Shown here piece by piece: positions 8,062-17,108 of a DNA stretch of 58,660 nucleotides; the first letter of the stretch is position 1, and the number at the start of each line of letters is the position of its first letter. Under the pieces are notes generated by a model that made no database searches, was not told the origin of the DNA, and worked only from the letters and a program-made list of their open reading frames with translations. Location: positions 1 through 58,660 of the forward strand of contig WHTW01000033.1 of NCBI GenBank assembly GCA_009377525.1. The letters run 5' to 3'. The position numbers and the translations under genes were made by a program. This stretch comes from Rhodospirillales bacterium. GTDB taxonomy: Bacteria > Pseudomonadota > Alphaproteobacteria > Reyranellales > Reyranellaceae.

Positions 8062-8835
8062 CTAAGCCGTCAGTCCGCCGTCGCAGACGAATTCCGAGCC
8101 GGTCGAGAAGGAGCTCTCGTCCGACAGCAGGAACAGGATCATGGCCGCGACCTCGTCGGCGCGCCCCAGCCGACCGATCGGGTGCAGCTCCTCGAGCCAC
8201 TGCCGGCCGCTCATGTTGCCGACCGGCTGGTCGAGCCGCGGCGCGATCATCGGCGTGTCGATGTAGCCCGGATGCACCGAGTTGCAGCGGATGTTGTACT
8301 TCATCTGGGCGCAGTGCAGCGCCACGTGCTTGGTCAAGAGCCGCACCGCGCCCTTGCTGGCGCAGTAGGCCATCGCATAGGACGCGCCGCGCAGGCCGAG
8401 CACCGAGGAGATGTTGACGATCGAGCCGCCGCCCACGTGCGTCATCGCAGACTGCTTCATGGCGGGGATCGAGGCCTTGCAGCCGAGGAACGTGCCCAGC
8501 CCGTTGATGTCGTTGACGCGGCGGTATTCGGCGAGCGTGCAGTCCTCGATCGAGTTGCGCACGCCCACGCCCGCCGCGTTCAGGAGACCGTGCAGGCCGC
8601 CGAACTTCTCGACCGTTGCCGCAACCGCCTTGTTCCAGGCCGCCTCGTCGGTGACGTCGAGCGCCACGAAATGTGCGCCATCGCCGAGCTCGCCAGCGAG
8701 CGCGCGGCCCTTGGCCTCGTCGCGGTCGGCCAGCACCGCCTTGCCGCCCTCGCGCACGACCAGCCGTGCGGTCGCGGCCCCGATGCCCGACGCGCCGCCG
8801 CTCACCAGAACGACCTTGTCAGCGAGGCGAGACAA
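8062..8835 (-). CDS. SDR family oxidoreductase (tandem paralogue 2)
   Basis: A 257 aa classical SDR: cofactor loop SGGASGIG, NAAG in place of NNAG, active-site Ser in NISSVLG, YCASK, and C-terminal GSEFVCDGG. It shares with its upstream neighbour the uncommon blocks FLGCK..I..MK, KYNIRCNSVHPG and HPIGR, so the two are tandem duplicates that have diverged. Its start lies inside the last 17 bp of the upstream SDR, so translation is probably coupled. Substrate unknown. Confidence 0.85.
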   Translation of the reverse strand: MSRLADKVVLVSGGASGIGAATARLVVREGGKAVLADRDEAKGRALAGELGDGAHFVALDVTDEAAWNKAVAATVEKFGGLHGLLNAAGVGVRNSIEDCTLAEYRRVNDINGLGTFLGCKASIPAMKQSAMTHVGGGSIVNISSVLGLRGASYAMAYCASKGAVRLLTKHVALHCAQMKYNIRCNSVHPGYIDTPMIAPRLDQPVGNMSGRQWLEELHPIGRLGRADEVAAMILFLLSDESSFSTGSEFVCDGGLTA

Positions 8836-9610
8836 AGGGCTGCCTCCTCATCAGGCCGGTGGTGATGCCGCCGTCGGCGGCGATTTCGGCGCCGGTCACG
8901 AAGCTCGAGCGGTCGGAGGCGAGCCACAGCACGACCTCGCCCAGCTCGCGCGGCTCGGCCATGCGGCCGATCGGATGGCGGGCGTCGAGGAACGCCTTGC
9001 CCTGCTCGCGGCCGACCATCTGCCACAACAGATCGAAGATCGGCGTGTCGACGCCACCCGGATGCACCGAGTTGCAGCGGATGTCGTACTTCCGCTCGGC
9101 GCAATAGAGCGCCACGCTCTTGCTCAAGAGTCGCACCGCGCCCTTGCTCGCGGTGTAGGCGATCGAGCCCGCCCCGGCCTGCAGGCCCGCGACCGAGGAG
9201 ATGTTGACGATCGAGCCCTTCGACCTGGGCTTGCCCGGTCCGGTGCGCTTCATGCCCTGGATGGCATGCTTGCAGCCGAGGAACACGCCCTCCGAGTTGA
9301 CCATCTGCACGTGTTGCCAGGTCTCGACATCGGTGCTCTCGACGCTGCCCGTGCCGCCCGAGATCCCGGCGTTGTTGACCATGATGTCGAGCCGGCCCTC
9401 GCGCACCAGCACGTCGGCCAGCAGCGCCTGCCATGAGTCTTCGGCGGTGGCGTCATGCTTCACGAACCGACCGGCGCCGTCCTTGGCCGCGTTTACATCG
9501 GCCACGACTACCGTCGCACCCGCGTCCGCCAGCAACGCGGCCGACGCCGCGCCGATGCCCGACGCGCCGCCGGTGACGATCGCCACCTGTCCGGAAAGTT
9601 CACCGCTCAT
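8819..9610 (-). CDS. SDR family oxidoreductase (tandem paralogue 1)
   Basis: A 263 aa classical SDR with TGGASGIG, VNNAGISGG, NISSVAG and YTASK, and the C-terminal GAEIAADGG motif. The ATG at 9610 is chosen because MSGELSGQVAIVTGG aligns with the family start; an in-frame upstream extension to 9640 adds no conserved residues. First gene of a two-gene operon with its paralogue. The active site is intact, so both copies should be functional dehydrogenases, possibly with different alcohol or hydroxy-acid substrates. Confidence 0.86.
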   Translation of the reverse strand: MSGELSGQVAIVTGGASGIGAASAALLADAGATVVVADVNAAKDGAGRFVKHDATAEDSWQALLADVLVREGRLDIMVNNAGISGGTGSVESTDVETWQHVQMVNSEGVFLGCKHAIQGMKRTGPGKPRSKGSIVNISSVAGLQAGAGSIAYTASKGAVRLLSKSVALYCAERKYDIRCNSVHPGGVDTPIFDLLWQMVGREQGKAFLDARHPIGRMAEPRELGEVVLWLASDRSSFVTGAEIAADGGITTGLMRRQPFVSPR

Positions 9611-9673
9611 GCGGACGTGACCATAGCGGGCTGCACGCATCTGCAGTAGCCTGCGCCGCGAACGGAGGATCGC

Positions 9674-10033
9674 ATGGCGAAGCTCGGGGGATTTGTCGGG
9701 ATCGCGGTGGTGCTTGTCGCGACGGCGTGCACCCAGACGGGGCAGGGCGGCGGAATGGCCGGATCGGGCGCGCAGCCGGTCGCGTTGCCGCCGGGCATGA
9801 CGCCGGCCCAGGGCGCCGCTTACTGCAGCACGCTTGGCAGCACCTACGCCGAATATGTCGGCTCAGTCGGCGGCTATCTCGGCGGTAACTTCCGCGGCGG
9901 TGCGCCGGCCGACCTCGATGCCCGCGTCGCCATCGCCAACTGCCAGGACGGCAACTACGCCGCCGGCATCCCGGTGCTGCAGCAGAAGCTGCGCGACGCG
10001 CGGGTCACCGTGCCGCCGCCACCGACCGGCTGA
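9674..10033 (+). CDS. Small putative lipoprotein
   Basis: A 119 aa protein with a hydrophobic N-terminus and lipobox VATAC (Cys19), so probably lipid-anchored to a membrane. The mature part has two further cysteines (in AYCSTLG and ANCQDG), possibly a disulfide, a Gly/Tyr-rich centre and a proline-rich tail. Function not recognised. Divergent from the SDR pair; followed by family-B repeat and a strong hairpin terminator. Confidence 0.65.
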   Translation: MAKLGGFVGIAVVLVATACTQTGQGGGMAGSGAQPVALPPGMTPAQGAAYCSTLGSTYAEYVGSVGGYLGGNFRGGAPADLDARVAIANCQDGNYAAGIPVLQQKLRDARVTVPPPPTG

Positions 10034-10044
10034 TCCGGAATAAC

Positions 10045-10154
10045 CCTCACCCTGAGGAGCGCCCGAAGGGCGCGTCTCGAAGGGTGAGAACGAGCACCGT
10101 GCCTGTGGCCCATCCTTCGAGACGCATCGCTTCGCGATGCTCCTCAGGATGAGG
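10045..10154. repeat. Family B palindromic repeat, copy 1
   Basis: Inverted repeat with ends CCTCACCCTGAGGAG and CTCCTCAGGATGAGG, inner arms GCGTCTCGAAGGGTGAG and CATCCTTCGAGACGC. A second copy lies at 22691-22799. It is positioned just downstream of the lipoprotein stop. Confidence 0.85.
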
Positions 10155-10184
10155 AGGTGTTCGGGCTTCTGGCCACGCGCCCAG

Positions 10185-10214
10185 AAAACCCGGGCGGTCG
10201 CCCGCCCGGGTTTT
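10185..10214. terminator. Strong bidirectional Rho-independent terminator
   Basis: A perfect 13-bp stem (AAAACCCGGGCGG paired with CCGCCCGGGTTTT) with a 4-nt loop. On the plus strand it runs into TTTTCTGCTGTTTTT; on the minus strand the stem itself ends in TTTT. It lies between the convergent lipoprotein gene and livK and should terminate both. Confidence 0.88.
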
Positions 10215-10236
10215 CTGCTGTTTTTGCCTCAGGCGA

Positions 10237-11409
10237 TCAGAAGCTCAGCGGCTCGGTCACGCGGACCCACTTGCCGCCCTTGACCTCGGCCAGGAACGAG
10301 GAGTTCGCGCCCTGGCGGATGTTGGGGCCGAAGCTGACCTGCGGGCCGTTGAAGATGTCCTTGTAGCCCTTGATCGCTTCCAGCCCCTTGATGAAGCTGT
10401 CGAGCGTCAGGTCCTTGCCGGCGTTCTTCAGGCCCTGGACGGTGAGGTCGGCGGCGACGTAGCCGTAGACCGCGCCGATGTTGGGCTCGATGTTGAACTT
10501 CTTCTTGTAGTTCTCCACGAAGGTCTTCACGGAAGCCACGTCGCTGTCGACATACGGCATTTCCGTGAGGCCCATGCCGTAGAAGCCTTCCATGCCCTGC
10601 GCCTTGCCGACGACCAGGTCGTAGACCGCGGCCGAACCCAGGAAGGTGACGTCGTTCCAGCCCGCCTTGCGCGCCGTCGTGTAGGGCACGATCGAATCGC
10701 GCACGATGGTCCCCATGAGGATCAGGTCGCAGCCCGCCGAGCGCAGCTTGGTGATGGGTGCCGTGAAGTCCTGGTCGGTCGGCTTGTGCGCCGCGGTCTC
10801 GACGACCTTGATGCCAAGCTTCTTGGCCTGGATCTCAGCACCCTCCAGGATCTCCTTGCCGAAGTCGGTGTCCTGGTACATCACGCAGATGGCTTTCTTG
10901 CCCTTCGTCTTGACGAAATACTCGATGCCGGATCGGATCTGGTCGACATACGAGGCCGCGCCATAGAACTTCAGCCGCTCATAGGGCTCGTACATCGAGC
11001 GCGCGGCCGACAGCGGGAAAAGGTTGGGCACGCCCGCGGCGAACTGCTCCTTGAAGCAGGCGTTGTTCATCGGCGTGCCGAGTGGGCCGACGAAGGCGAA
11101 CACCTTGTCGCGGTTGATCAGCTTGTTGCAGGCCTGTACCGCCTTCGGCACCTGGTAGCCCTGGTCCTCAACGATCACGCGCAGCTTGCGGCCGAAGATG
11201 CCGCCTGCGTCGTTGATCTCGTCGAAGCGCATCTTGACGCCGTTGGACGATGACACGCCGTAGGTCGCAGCCACGCCCGACAGGTCGGTCGGCATGCCGA
11301 ACGTCACCTCAGTCGCCGTCACACCGCGCGTCTGCGCCGAGGCGGCTGTTGCCAGCGATGCGGCTGCGGTCGCCGCCGCCATGGCCTTGACGATTGTCCA
11401 CTTGTTCAT
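10237..11409 (-). CDS. ABC transporter substrate-binding protein (LivK/branched-chain type)
   Basis: A periplasmic binding protein of 390 aa with Sec signal peptide cleaved after ASAQ. The mature part is a Leu/Ile/Val-binding-type fold (VTFGMPTDLSGVAATYG near the N-terminus, FVGPLGTPMNNAC). ATG at 11409 is preferred over the longer frame because GGGAGGAAACGCG precedes it and the signal peptide begins there. It is the last gene of the liv operon, 39 nt after an acyl-CoA synthetase. The ligand may be a carboxylic or aromatic acid activated by that synthetase rather than an amino acid. Confidence 0.9.
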   Translation of the reverse strand: MNKWTIVKAMAAATAAASLATAASAQTRGVTATEVTFGMPTDLSGVAATYGVSSSNGVKMRFDEINDAGGIFGRKLRVIVEDQGYQVPKAVQACNKLINRDKVFAFVGPLGTPMNNACFKEQFAAGVPNLFPLSAARSMYEPYERLKFYGAASYVDQIRSGIEYFVKTKGKKAICVMYQDTDFGKEILEGAEIQAKKLGIKVVETAAHKPTDQDFTAPITKLRSAGCDLILMGTIVRDSIVPYTTARKAGWNDVTFLGSAAVYDLVVGKAQGMEGFYGMGLTEMPYVDSDVASVKTFVENYKKKFNIEPNIGAVYGYVAADLTVQGLKNAGKDLTLDSFIKGLEAIKGYKDIFNGPQVSFGPNIRQGANSSFLAEVKGGKWVRVTEPLSF

Positions 11410-11448
11410 CGCGTTTCCTCCCTTGCGATTGGTTGCCACTATAGCGGG

Positions 11449-13284
11449 TTACACCGCCTCGGCATACATGCCGTCGATCATGCCCTTGTACTTCTCGTTC
11501 ACGAACTTGCGCTTGAGCTTCATGGTCGGCGTGACCTCGTCGTCCTCGGCCGTGAGCTGCTGCTCGATCAGCCGGAACTTCTTGATGGTCTCGACCCGCG
11601 CGAAGTTCTGGTTCACGCGCTCGATCTCCGACCAGATCAGGTCCCTGACCTCGCGCGCCCGGCACAGCGAGGCGAAGTCGGTGAACGGCACGTTGTTGTC
11701 CTGGGCATGCTTGGCCACATTGTCGTAGTCGATCATGACCAGGCATGACAAGAACTTGCGCTTGTCGCCGATCACCACCGCGTCGGAGATGTAGGGCGAG
11801 AACTTCAGCTGGTTCTCGATCTCCGACGGCGTGATGTTCTTGCCGCCCGCCGTGATGATGATGTCCTTCATGCGGTCGGTGATCTTGAGGTAGCCCTCGT
11901 TGTCGAGGTAGCCGACGTCGCCGGTATGCAGCCAGCCGTTGCGCAGCGTCTCGGCGGTCTTCTCGGGCTGGTTCAGGTAGCCCATGAAGATGTGCGGACC
12001 CTTGAGCAGGATCTCGCCCTCGGGCGAGATCCTGGTCTCGGTGCGCGGCGCGGTGACCCCGACGGTGCCGAGCTTGATGCGGTCGGGCATGCCGGTGGCC
12101 AGGCCGCAATTCTCGGTCTGGCCGTAGACCTCGCGCATGTCGACGCCGAGTGCGCGGTACCATTTGATGAGGTCGGGTGCGATCGGCGCGGCACCGGTGC
12201 CGGCGAACTTCACGCGATGCAGGCCGATGGCGCGCTTGATGTTGTCCAGCACCAGCCAGTCGGCGATGGCGTGGCCGAGCTTCAGCATCGGCCCAGGCTT
12301 GCGGCCGTCGAGCTCGGCTTCCGCCACCTTGAGTCCCAGGCCGATCGCCCACCTGTAGGCGGCGCGGCCGATCCAGGTCGCCTCCTTCATGCGGATGGCG
12401 ATGCCGGAATAGAAGCGCTCCCAGATGCGTGGCACGGCGAAGAACGTCGTCGGCGCGACCTCGCGGATATTGTCCGGCACCGTTTCCACGCTCTCGGCGA
12501 AGTTGGCGATGGCGCCTGAGCGCAGCGGCAGGAAGGCGGTGAAGGTGCGCTCGGCGACGTGGCAGAGCGGCAGGAAGGCAAGCTGCTCGCCATTCTCCTC
12601 GAGCGGGATGAAGGCGTCGGCGTTGCTGAGCTGGAAGATCACGTTGCGATGCGACAGCATCGCGCCCTTGGGCGGCCCGGTCGTGCCCGAGGTGTAGACC
12701 AGGATCGCCAGCTCCTCGGCCCGGGAGCTCGCGACCAGCTTCTCCCACAGACCCGGATTGGCCTTGTCGTAGGCGCGGCCGAGCTCGAGCAGTTCGTCGA
12801 ATGGCATGACCATGGGGTCCTTGAAGTCGGCCAGACCCTCCATGTCGAAGACGAAGACCTTGACGAGATCGGGGCAGCGGTCGCGGATCTCGAGGAACTT
12901 GTCGAGCTGCTCCTCGTTCTCGACGAACAGGAAGCGGGTGCGGCTGTCGTTCAGGATGTACTCGACCTGCTTGGCCGAATCGGTCGGATAGATGCCGTTG
13001 CTGACACCGCCCGCCGCCGTGGTGCCCATGTCGACATAGAGCCATTCCGGCACAGTCTCGGCCAGCACTGACACGACCTGGCCGTGGCTCAGCCCGAACT
13101 TGACCAGGCCCATGCCGGCCGCCTTGGCGCGCTCGCCGTACTCGCGCCACGAGGTGGCGCGCCAGATGCCGAGGTCCTTCTCGCGGAAGGCCGTGCGATC
13201 GCCGCGCACCTTCACCTGATGCCAGAACAGCTTGGGAATCGTGTCGCAGCCTTCGACTTCGATCCGCTCGTTCGAGCCCGTCAT
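11449..13284 (-). CDS. Long-chain acyl-CoA synthetase (AMP-forming, FadD15-like)
   Basis: A 611 aa adenylate-forming ligase that activates a carboxylic acid to acyl-CoA. ATP-binding loop YTSGTTGPPKG, A5 motif VYGQTENCG, A7/A8 GWLHTGDVGYLDNEGY and DRMKDIIITAGGKNI are all intact. The length (about 600 aa) and organisation match the long-chain or bubblegum-type group used in actinobacteria and alphaproteobacteria. It sits between livF and livK in a transport operon, which implies that the imported substrate is a carboxylate trapped as a CoA thioester. Confidence 0.88.
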   Translation of the reverse strand: MTGSNERIEVEGCDTIPKLFWHQVKVRGDRTAFREKDLGIWRATSWREYGERAKAAGMGLVKFGLSHGQVVSVLAETVPEWLYVDMGTTAAGGVSNGIYPTDSAKQVEYILNDSRTRFLFVENEEQLDKFLEIRDRCPDLVKVFVFDMEGLADFKDPMVMPFDELLELGRAYDKANPGLWEKLVASSRAEELAILVYTSGTTGPPKGAMLSHRNVIFQLSNADAFIPLEENGEQLAFLPLCHVAERTFTAFLPLRSGAIANFAESVETVPDNIREVAPTTFFAVPRIWERFYSGIAIRMKEATWIGRAAYRWAIGLGLKVAEAELDGRKPGPMLKLGHAIADWLVLDNIKRAIGLHRVKFAGTGAAPIAPDLIKWYRALGVDMREVYGQTENCGLATGMPDRIKLGTVGVTAPRTETRISPEGEILLKGPHIFMGYLNQPEKTAETLRNGWLHTGDVGYLDNEGYLKITDRMKDIIITAGGKNITPSEIENQLKFSPYISDAVVIGDKRKFLSCLVMIDYDNVAKHAQDNNVPFTDFASLCRAREVRDLIWSEIERVNQNFARVETIKKFRLIEQQLTAEDDEVTPTMKLKRKFVNEKYKGMIDGMYAEAV

Positions 13285-13297
13285 CGCGCTCTCTCCG

Positions 13298-14077
<780 letters not shown>

Positions 14078-14082
14078 GGTCT

Positions 14083-14841
14083 TCAGCCGCCGAGGTAAGC
14101 GCGAATGACTTCTGGATGGGACTGCACCTCGCCCGGCGTGCCCATGGCGAGCGGCCGGCCGTAGTTCAGCGCCAGCACGCGGTCGGACACCGCCGAGACC
14201 AGGCTCATGTCGTGCTCGACCATCAGCACGGTGATGCCGAGCAGGGTGCGGATGTCCTGGATCCAGAAGGCCATGTCCTCGGTCTCCTCGACGTTCAGCC
14301 CGGAGGAGGGCTCGTCGAGCAGCAGCAGCTTGGGATCGGTGCAGAGCGCGCGGGCGAGCTCCGTCACCTTGCGCACGCCGTAGGGCAGGTTGACGATGAA
14401 GCTGTCGCGGTATTGCTGCAGGTCGAGGAAGTCGATCGCCTTCTCGACGGCTTCGCGATGCTCGAGCTCCATCGCCCGCACCGACGGCAGGAAGAAGAGC
14501 TCGGACAGGAAGTTCGACTTCTTGTGCGCATGCCGCGCCAGCAGGAGGTTCTGCAGCAGCGTCGCATGCTCGAACAGTTCGATGTTCTGGAAGGTGCGGG
14601 CGATGCCGAGTGCAGCGATGCGGTGCGGCGGCACGTTGGTGATGTCGGTGCCGTCGAACACCAGCTTGCCGCCGGTCGGCTGGTAGATGCGGCTCACCAG
14701 GTTGAAGATCGTTGTCTTGCCGGCGCCGTTGGGGCCGATGATGGTGAAGACCTCGCCCTTGCCGACGTCGAAGGTGACGCCGTCGACGGCCTTGATGCCG
14801 CCGAAGTTGATCGAGAGGTTGTCGACCGAGAAGAAGCTCAT
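14083..14841 (-). CDS. livG: Branched-chain-type ABC transporter ATP-binding protein LivG
   Basis: A 252 aa ABC ATPase with Walker A GPNGAGKTT, the LivG-specific ARTFQNIELF block, Walker B LLLLDEPSSGLN and VEHDMSLV. The signature LPYGVRKVTELAR replaces the canonical LSGGQ, a degenerate signature common in LivG. The start overlaps the livM stop by 4 bp (ATGA), consistent with coupled translation in the liv operon. Confidence 0.92.
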   Translation of the reverse strand: MSFFSVDNLSINFGGIKAVDGVTFDVGKGEVFTIIGPNGAGKTTIFNLVSRIYQPTGGKLVFDGTDITNVPPHRIAALGIARTFQNIELFEHATLLQNLLLARHAHKKSNFLSELFFLPSVRAMELEHREAVEKAIDFLDLQQYRDSFIVNLPYGVRKVTELARALCTDPKLLLLDEPSSGLNVEETEDMAFWIQDIRTLLGITVLMVEHDMSLVSAVSDRVLALNYGRPLAMGTPGEVQSHPEVIRAYLGG

Positions 14842-15980
14842 CGCAGGCGCTCCGAGCGCATGTAGCTCTTCTGTCGCTTGAAGGTGGCGCCGCGATACAT
14901 CGGGAAGGTCGAGAAGAAGACACGGATCTTGACCCAGCGGCCGTACATGCCGAGCGGCTCGAGCAGGATCACCAGCACCAGGATCAGGCCGAAGATGCCG
15001 GCCTCGACGCCGGGCTTCCTGAGGAAGTTGCCGATGCCTTCGCCGACGATGGCGAGCACCTTGATGTTCATGGCCGCCGCGGCGTCGTTCATGCTGGCCG
15101 GGATCGAATCGCGCAGGATGGCGATCAGGGGCGGCAGGAGGGCCACGAAGATCGCGCCGAACACCGCGCCATGCAGCGAGCCCAGCCCGCCCACGATCAC
15201 CAGCAGCAGGAACTGGATCGACAGCAGGATGGTGAAGATGTCGGGTGCCAGGTAGGCGATCTTGTGGGCGAACAGGGCGCCTGCCATACCCATCAGCGCT
15301 GCCGAGTAGGCGAAGGCGATCGACTTGTAGATCGCAAGGTTGACGCCCATCGATTGGGCCGCGATCTCGCTGTCGCGGATGGCGATCCAGGCGCGGCCCG
15401 TGGGCGAGCGCAGGAGGTTGCGCGTCAGCCACAGCACGATCACCAGGAAGAACAGGCAGAGATAGTAGAAGGAGGCCTCGTCCTGAAACGGGACGCCGAA
15501 GATGACGGGCTTGTCGACCGGCATGCCGGCAAAGCCGTGCGTCACGGACTCCCAGCGGCTGAACACTTCCTGGATGATTACCGAGAAGGCCAAGGTCGCG
15601 ATGGCGAGGTAGATGCCCGTCATGCGCAGCGCCGGCAGGCCGACCACGAGGCCGCTCGCCGTGGTGAGCGCGACCGCCAGCACCACGGACACGACCCACG
15701 GAATGCCGTGCTCCAGGAAGTAGGCGTGGGCATAGGCGCCGATGCCGAGGAACGCGGCATGGCCCAGCGATATCAGGCCGGTGTAGCCCACCAGCACCAT
15801 CAGCGAGACGCCGCAGATCGCGTAGATGAACACCCAGGTCGCCTCACCGACATAATAGTCGGACATCAAGAGCGGCAGGGCCAGAACCGCGACGGCGAGC
15901 AGGCCGTACCACGAGGCATCGACCCGGTCCTTGAACAGGCGGATGTCCTGGTTGTAGGACGTCTTGAACTGGAAACGCAT
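14838..15980 (-). CDS. livM: Branched-chain-type ABC transporter permease LivM
   Basis: A 380 aa multi-pass inner-membrane permease. The hallmark block GYTGLISLGHAAFLGIGAY follows the first transmembrane segments, and GGLGSLHGAVFGA marks the EAA-type cytoplasmic loop. The C-terminal tail is longer than in typical LivM (about 320-350 aa), with a basic KRQKSYMRSERLR end. It begins 7 nt after livH and overlaps livG by 4 bp. Confidence 0.92.
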   Translation of the reverse strand: MRFQFKTSYNQDIRLFKDRVDASWYGLLAVAVLALPLLMSDYYVGEATWVFIYAICGVSLMVLVGYTGLISLGHAAFLGIGAYAHAYFLEHGIPWVVSVVLAVALTTASGLVVGLPALRMTGIYLAIATLAFSVIIQEVFSRWESVTHGFAGMPVDKPVIFGVPFQDEASFYYLCLFFLVIVLWLTRNLLRSPTGRAWIAIRDSEIAAQSMGVNLAIYKSIAFAYSAALMGMAGALFAHKIAYLAPDIFTILLSIQFLLLVIVGGLGSLHGAVFGAIFVALLPPLIAILRDSIPASMNDAAAAMNIKVLAIVGEGIGNFLRKPGVEAGIFGLILVLVILLEPLGMYGRWVKIRVFFSTFPMYRGATFKRQKSYMRSERLR

Positions 15981-15987
15981 GGCCCGC

Positions 15988-16860
15988 TTACACCTTCTTG
16001 CGCGCCATGGTGCCGAACAGGCCCTGCGGCCGCACCGCCAGCATGATCAGCAGCACGATGTAGGGCGCGGTGTCCTTGAAGCCGTCGGGCAGGGTGGCGC
16101 CGGCATAGAGCTCGATCAGGCCGATGACGATGCCGCCGACCAGCGCGCCCGGGATCGAGCCGAAGCCGCCCAGCACCGCGGCGGCGAAGGCCTTCAGCGC
16201 CACCGCCAGGCCCATGTTGATGTCGATCAGGGTGACCGGCGCCAGCAGGATGCCGGCCGCTGCCGCGGTTCCCGCCGAGATCGCCCAGATCAGGGAGAAG
16301 ATCAGCTTGACCGGGACGCCCATGTAGTAGGCCGCAAGCTGGTTCTGCGAGGTCGCCTGCATGGCGACGCCGATGCGCGTGTGGTTGAAGAAGGCGTAGA
16401 GCACGCCGCACAGGATCAGCGTGCCGACCACGATCGAAATGTACTGGTGGCTGAGCGTGACGCCGCCGACCTGCCACACGCCACCGAACGGCGTCGGCAG
16501 GGTGTAGATCTCCGAGCCCCAGGTGACGCTGGCGAAGGTGCGGAACATGGCGCCGAGGCCGATCGTCAGCATGACGATGGCGAACTGCGGCTGGCCGATC
16601 ACGTTGCGCAGCACCGTGGCGTCGAGCAGGGCGCCGAAGATGCCGATGGTGACCACCGAGATCAGGAAAGCGAGCCAGTAGTCCAGGCCCCACCAGACGA
16701 CCGCCATGTAGGCGACGAAGGCGCCCAGCATCAAAAGGTCGCCCTGGGCGAAGTTGACCAGCTCGGTGGCCTTGTAGATGAGCACGAACCCCAGAGCGAC
16801 CAGGCCGTAAATGCAGCCGACGGCAAGCCCATTGAGGGTAAGCTGTAAGAAAGTAACCAG
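15988..16860 (-). CDS. livH: Branched-chain-type ABC transporter permease LivH, apparent CTG start
   Basis: A 290 aa inner-membrane permease partner of LivM. The conserved N-terminus reads TFLQLTLNGLAVGCIYGLVA then LGFVLIYKATELVNFAQGD, and GGFGSIPGALVGG is near the C-terminus. The first GTG in frame (16785) would remove the first transmembrane helix. Between it and the upstream in-frame stop there is no ATG, GTG or TTG. A CTG at 16858-16860 is placed exactly where LivH proteins start and has AGGGGA 6 nt upstream, so CTG initiation is the best reading. First gene of the liv operon, preceded by a D-family repeat. Confidence 0.85.
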   Translation of the reverse strand: MVTFLQLTLNGLAVGCIYGLVALGFVLIYKATELVNFAQGDLLMLGAFVAYMAVVWWGLDYWLAFLISVVTIGIFGALLDATVLRNVIGQPQFAIVMLTIGLGAMFRTFASVTWGSEIYTLPTPFGGVWQVGGVTLSHQYISIVVGTLILCGVLYAFFNHTRIGVAMQATSQNQLAAYYMGVPVKLIFSLIWAISAGTAAAAGILLAPVTLIDINMGLAVALKAFAAAVLGGFGSIPGALVGGIVIGLIELYAGATLPDGFKDTAPYIVLLIMLAVRPQGLFGTMARKKV

Positions 16861-16942
16861 TTTCCGTCCCCTGCACGTGAGCGGTTTGATGCCGCTTCGA
16901 TTCCCTCCAATATGAACGGCTGTTTAGCGCTGTCAACGCGCT

Positions 16943-17063
16943 AGAGCGGTTCCCGATCGGATGGAACCGCGGTTCCATCCGATCGGGAACGCGCGCACGG
17001 GAGATGCTGGTTTCACAGGGCACATTCCGTCCGGCTGATTTCAGCCGGACGGAATGTGCTCTA
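16943..17063. repeat. Family D MITE-like element, full copy 1
   Basis: About 121 bp with termini TAGAGCGGTTCCCGATCGG and ACGGAATGTGCTCTA. It holds two hairpins: TTCCCGATCGGATGGAACCG pairing with its complement, and CACATTCCGTCCGGCTGA pairing with CAGCCGGACGGAATGTG. It lies between divergent livH and the acyl-CoA dehydrogenase gene, probably within their leader region. Confidence 0.8.
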
Positions 17064-17108
17064 TGCGATGATCGCCTGAAGTGTAACAACGGGACGGAGG
17101 AGAGCCCG

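Noticed and set aside
15171..16046. Plus-strand open frame overlapping livM/livH
   Set aside because: Low-complexity Gln/Asp/His/Arg-rich translation with no motifs, antisense to two confident permease genes.
16785..16785. GTG at 16785 as the livH start
   Set aside because: It would delete the first transmembrane helix and the conserved TFLQ...IYGLVALGF block that continues upstream in frame.
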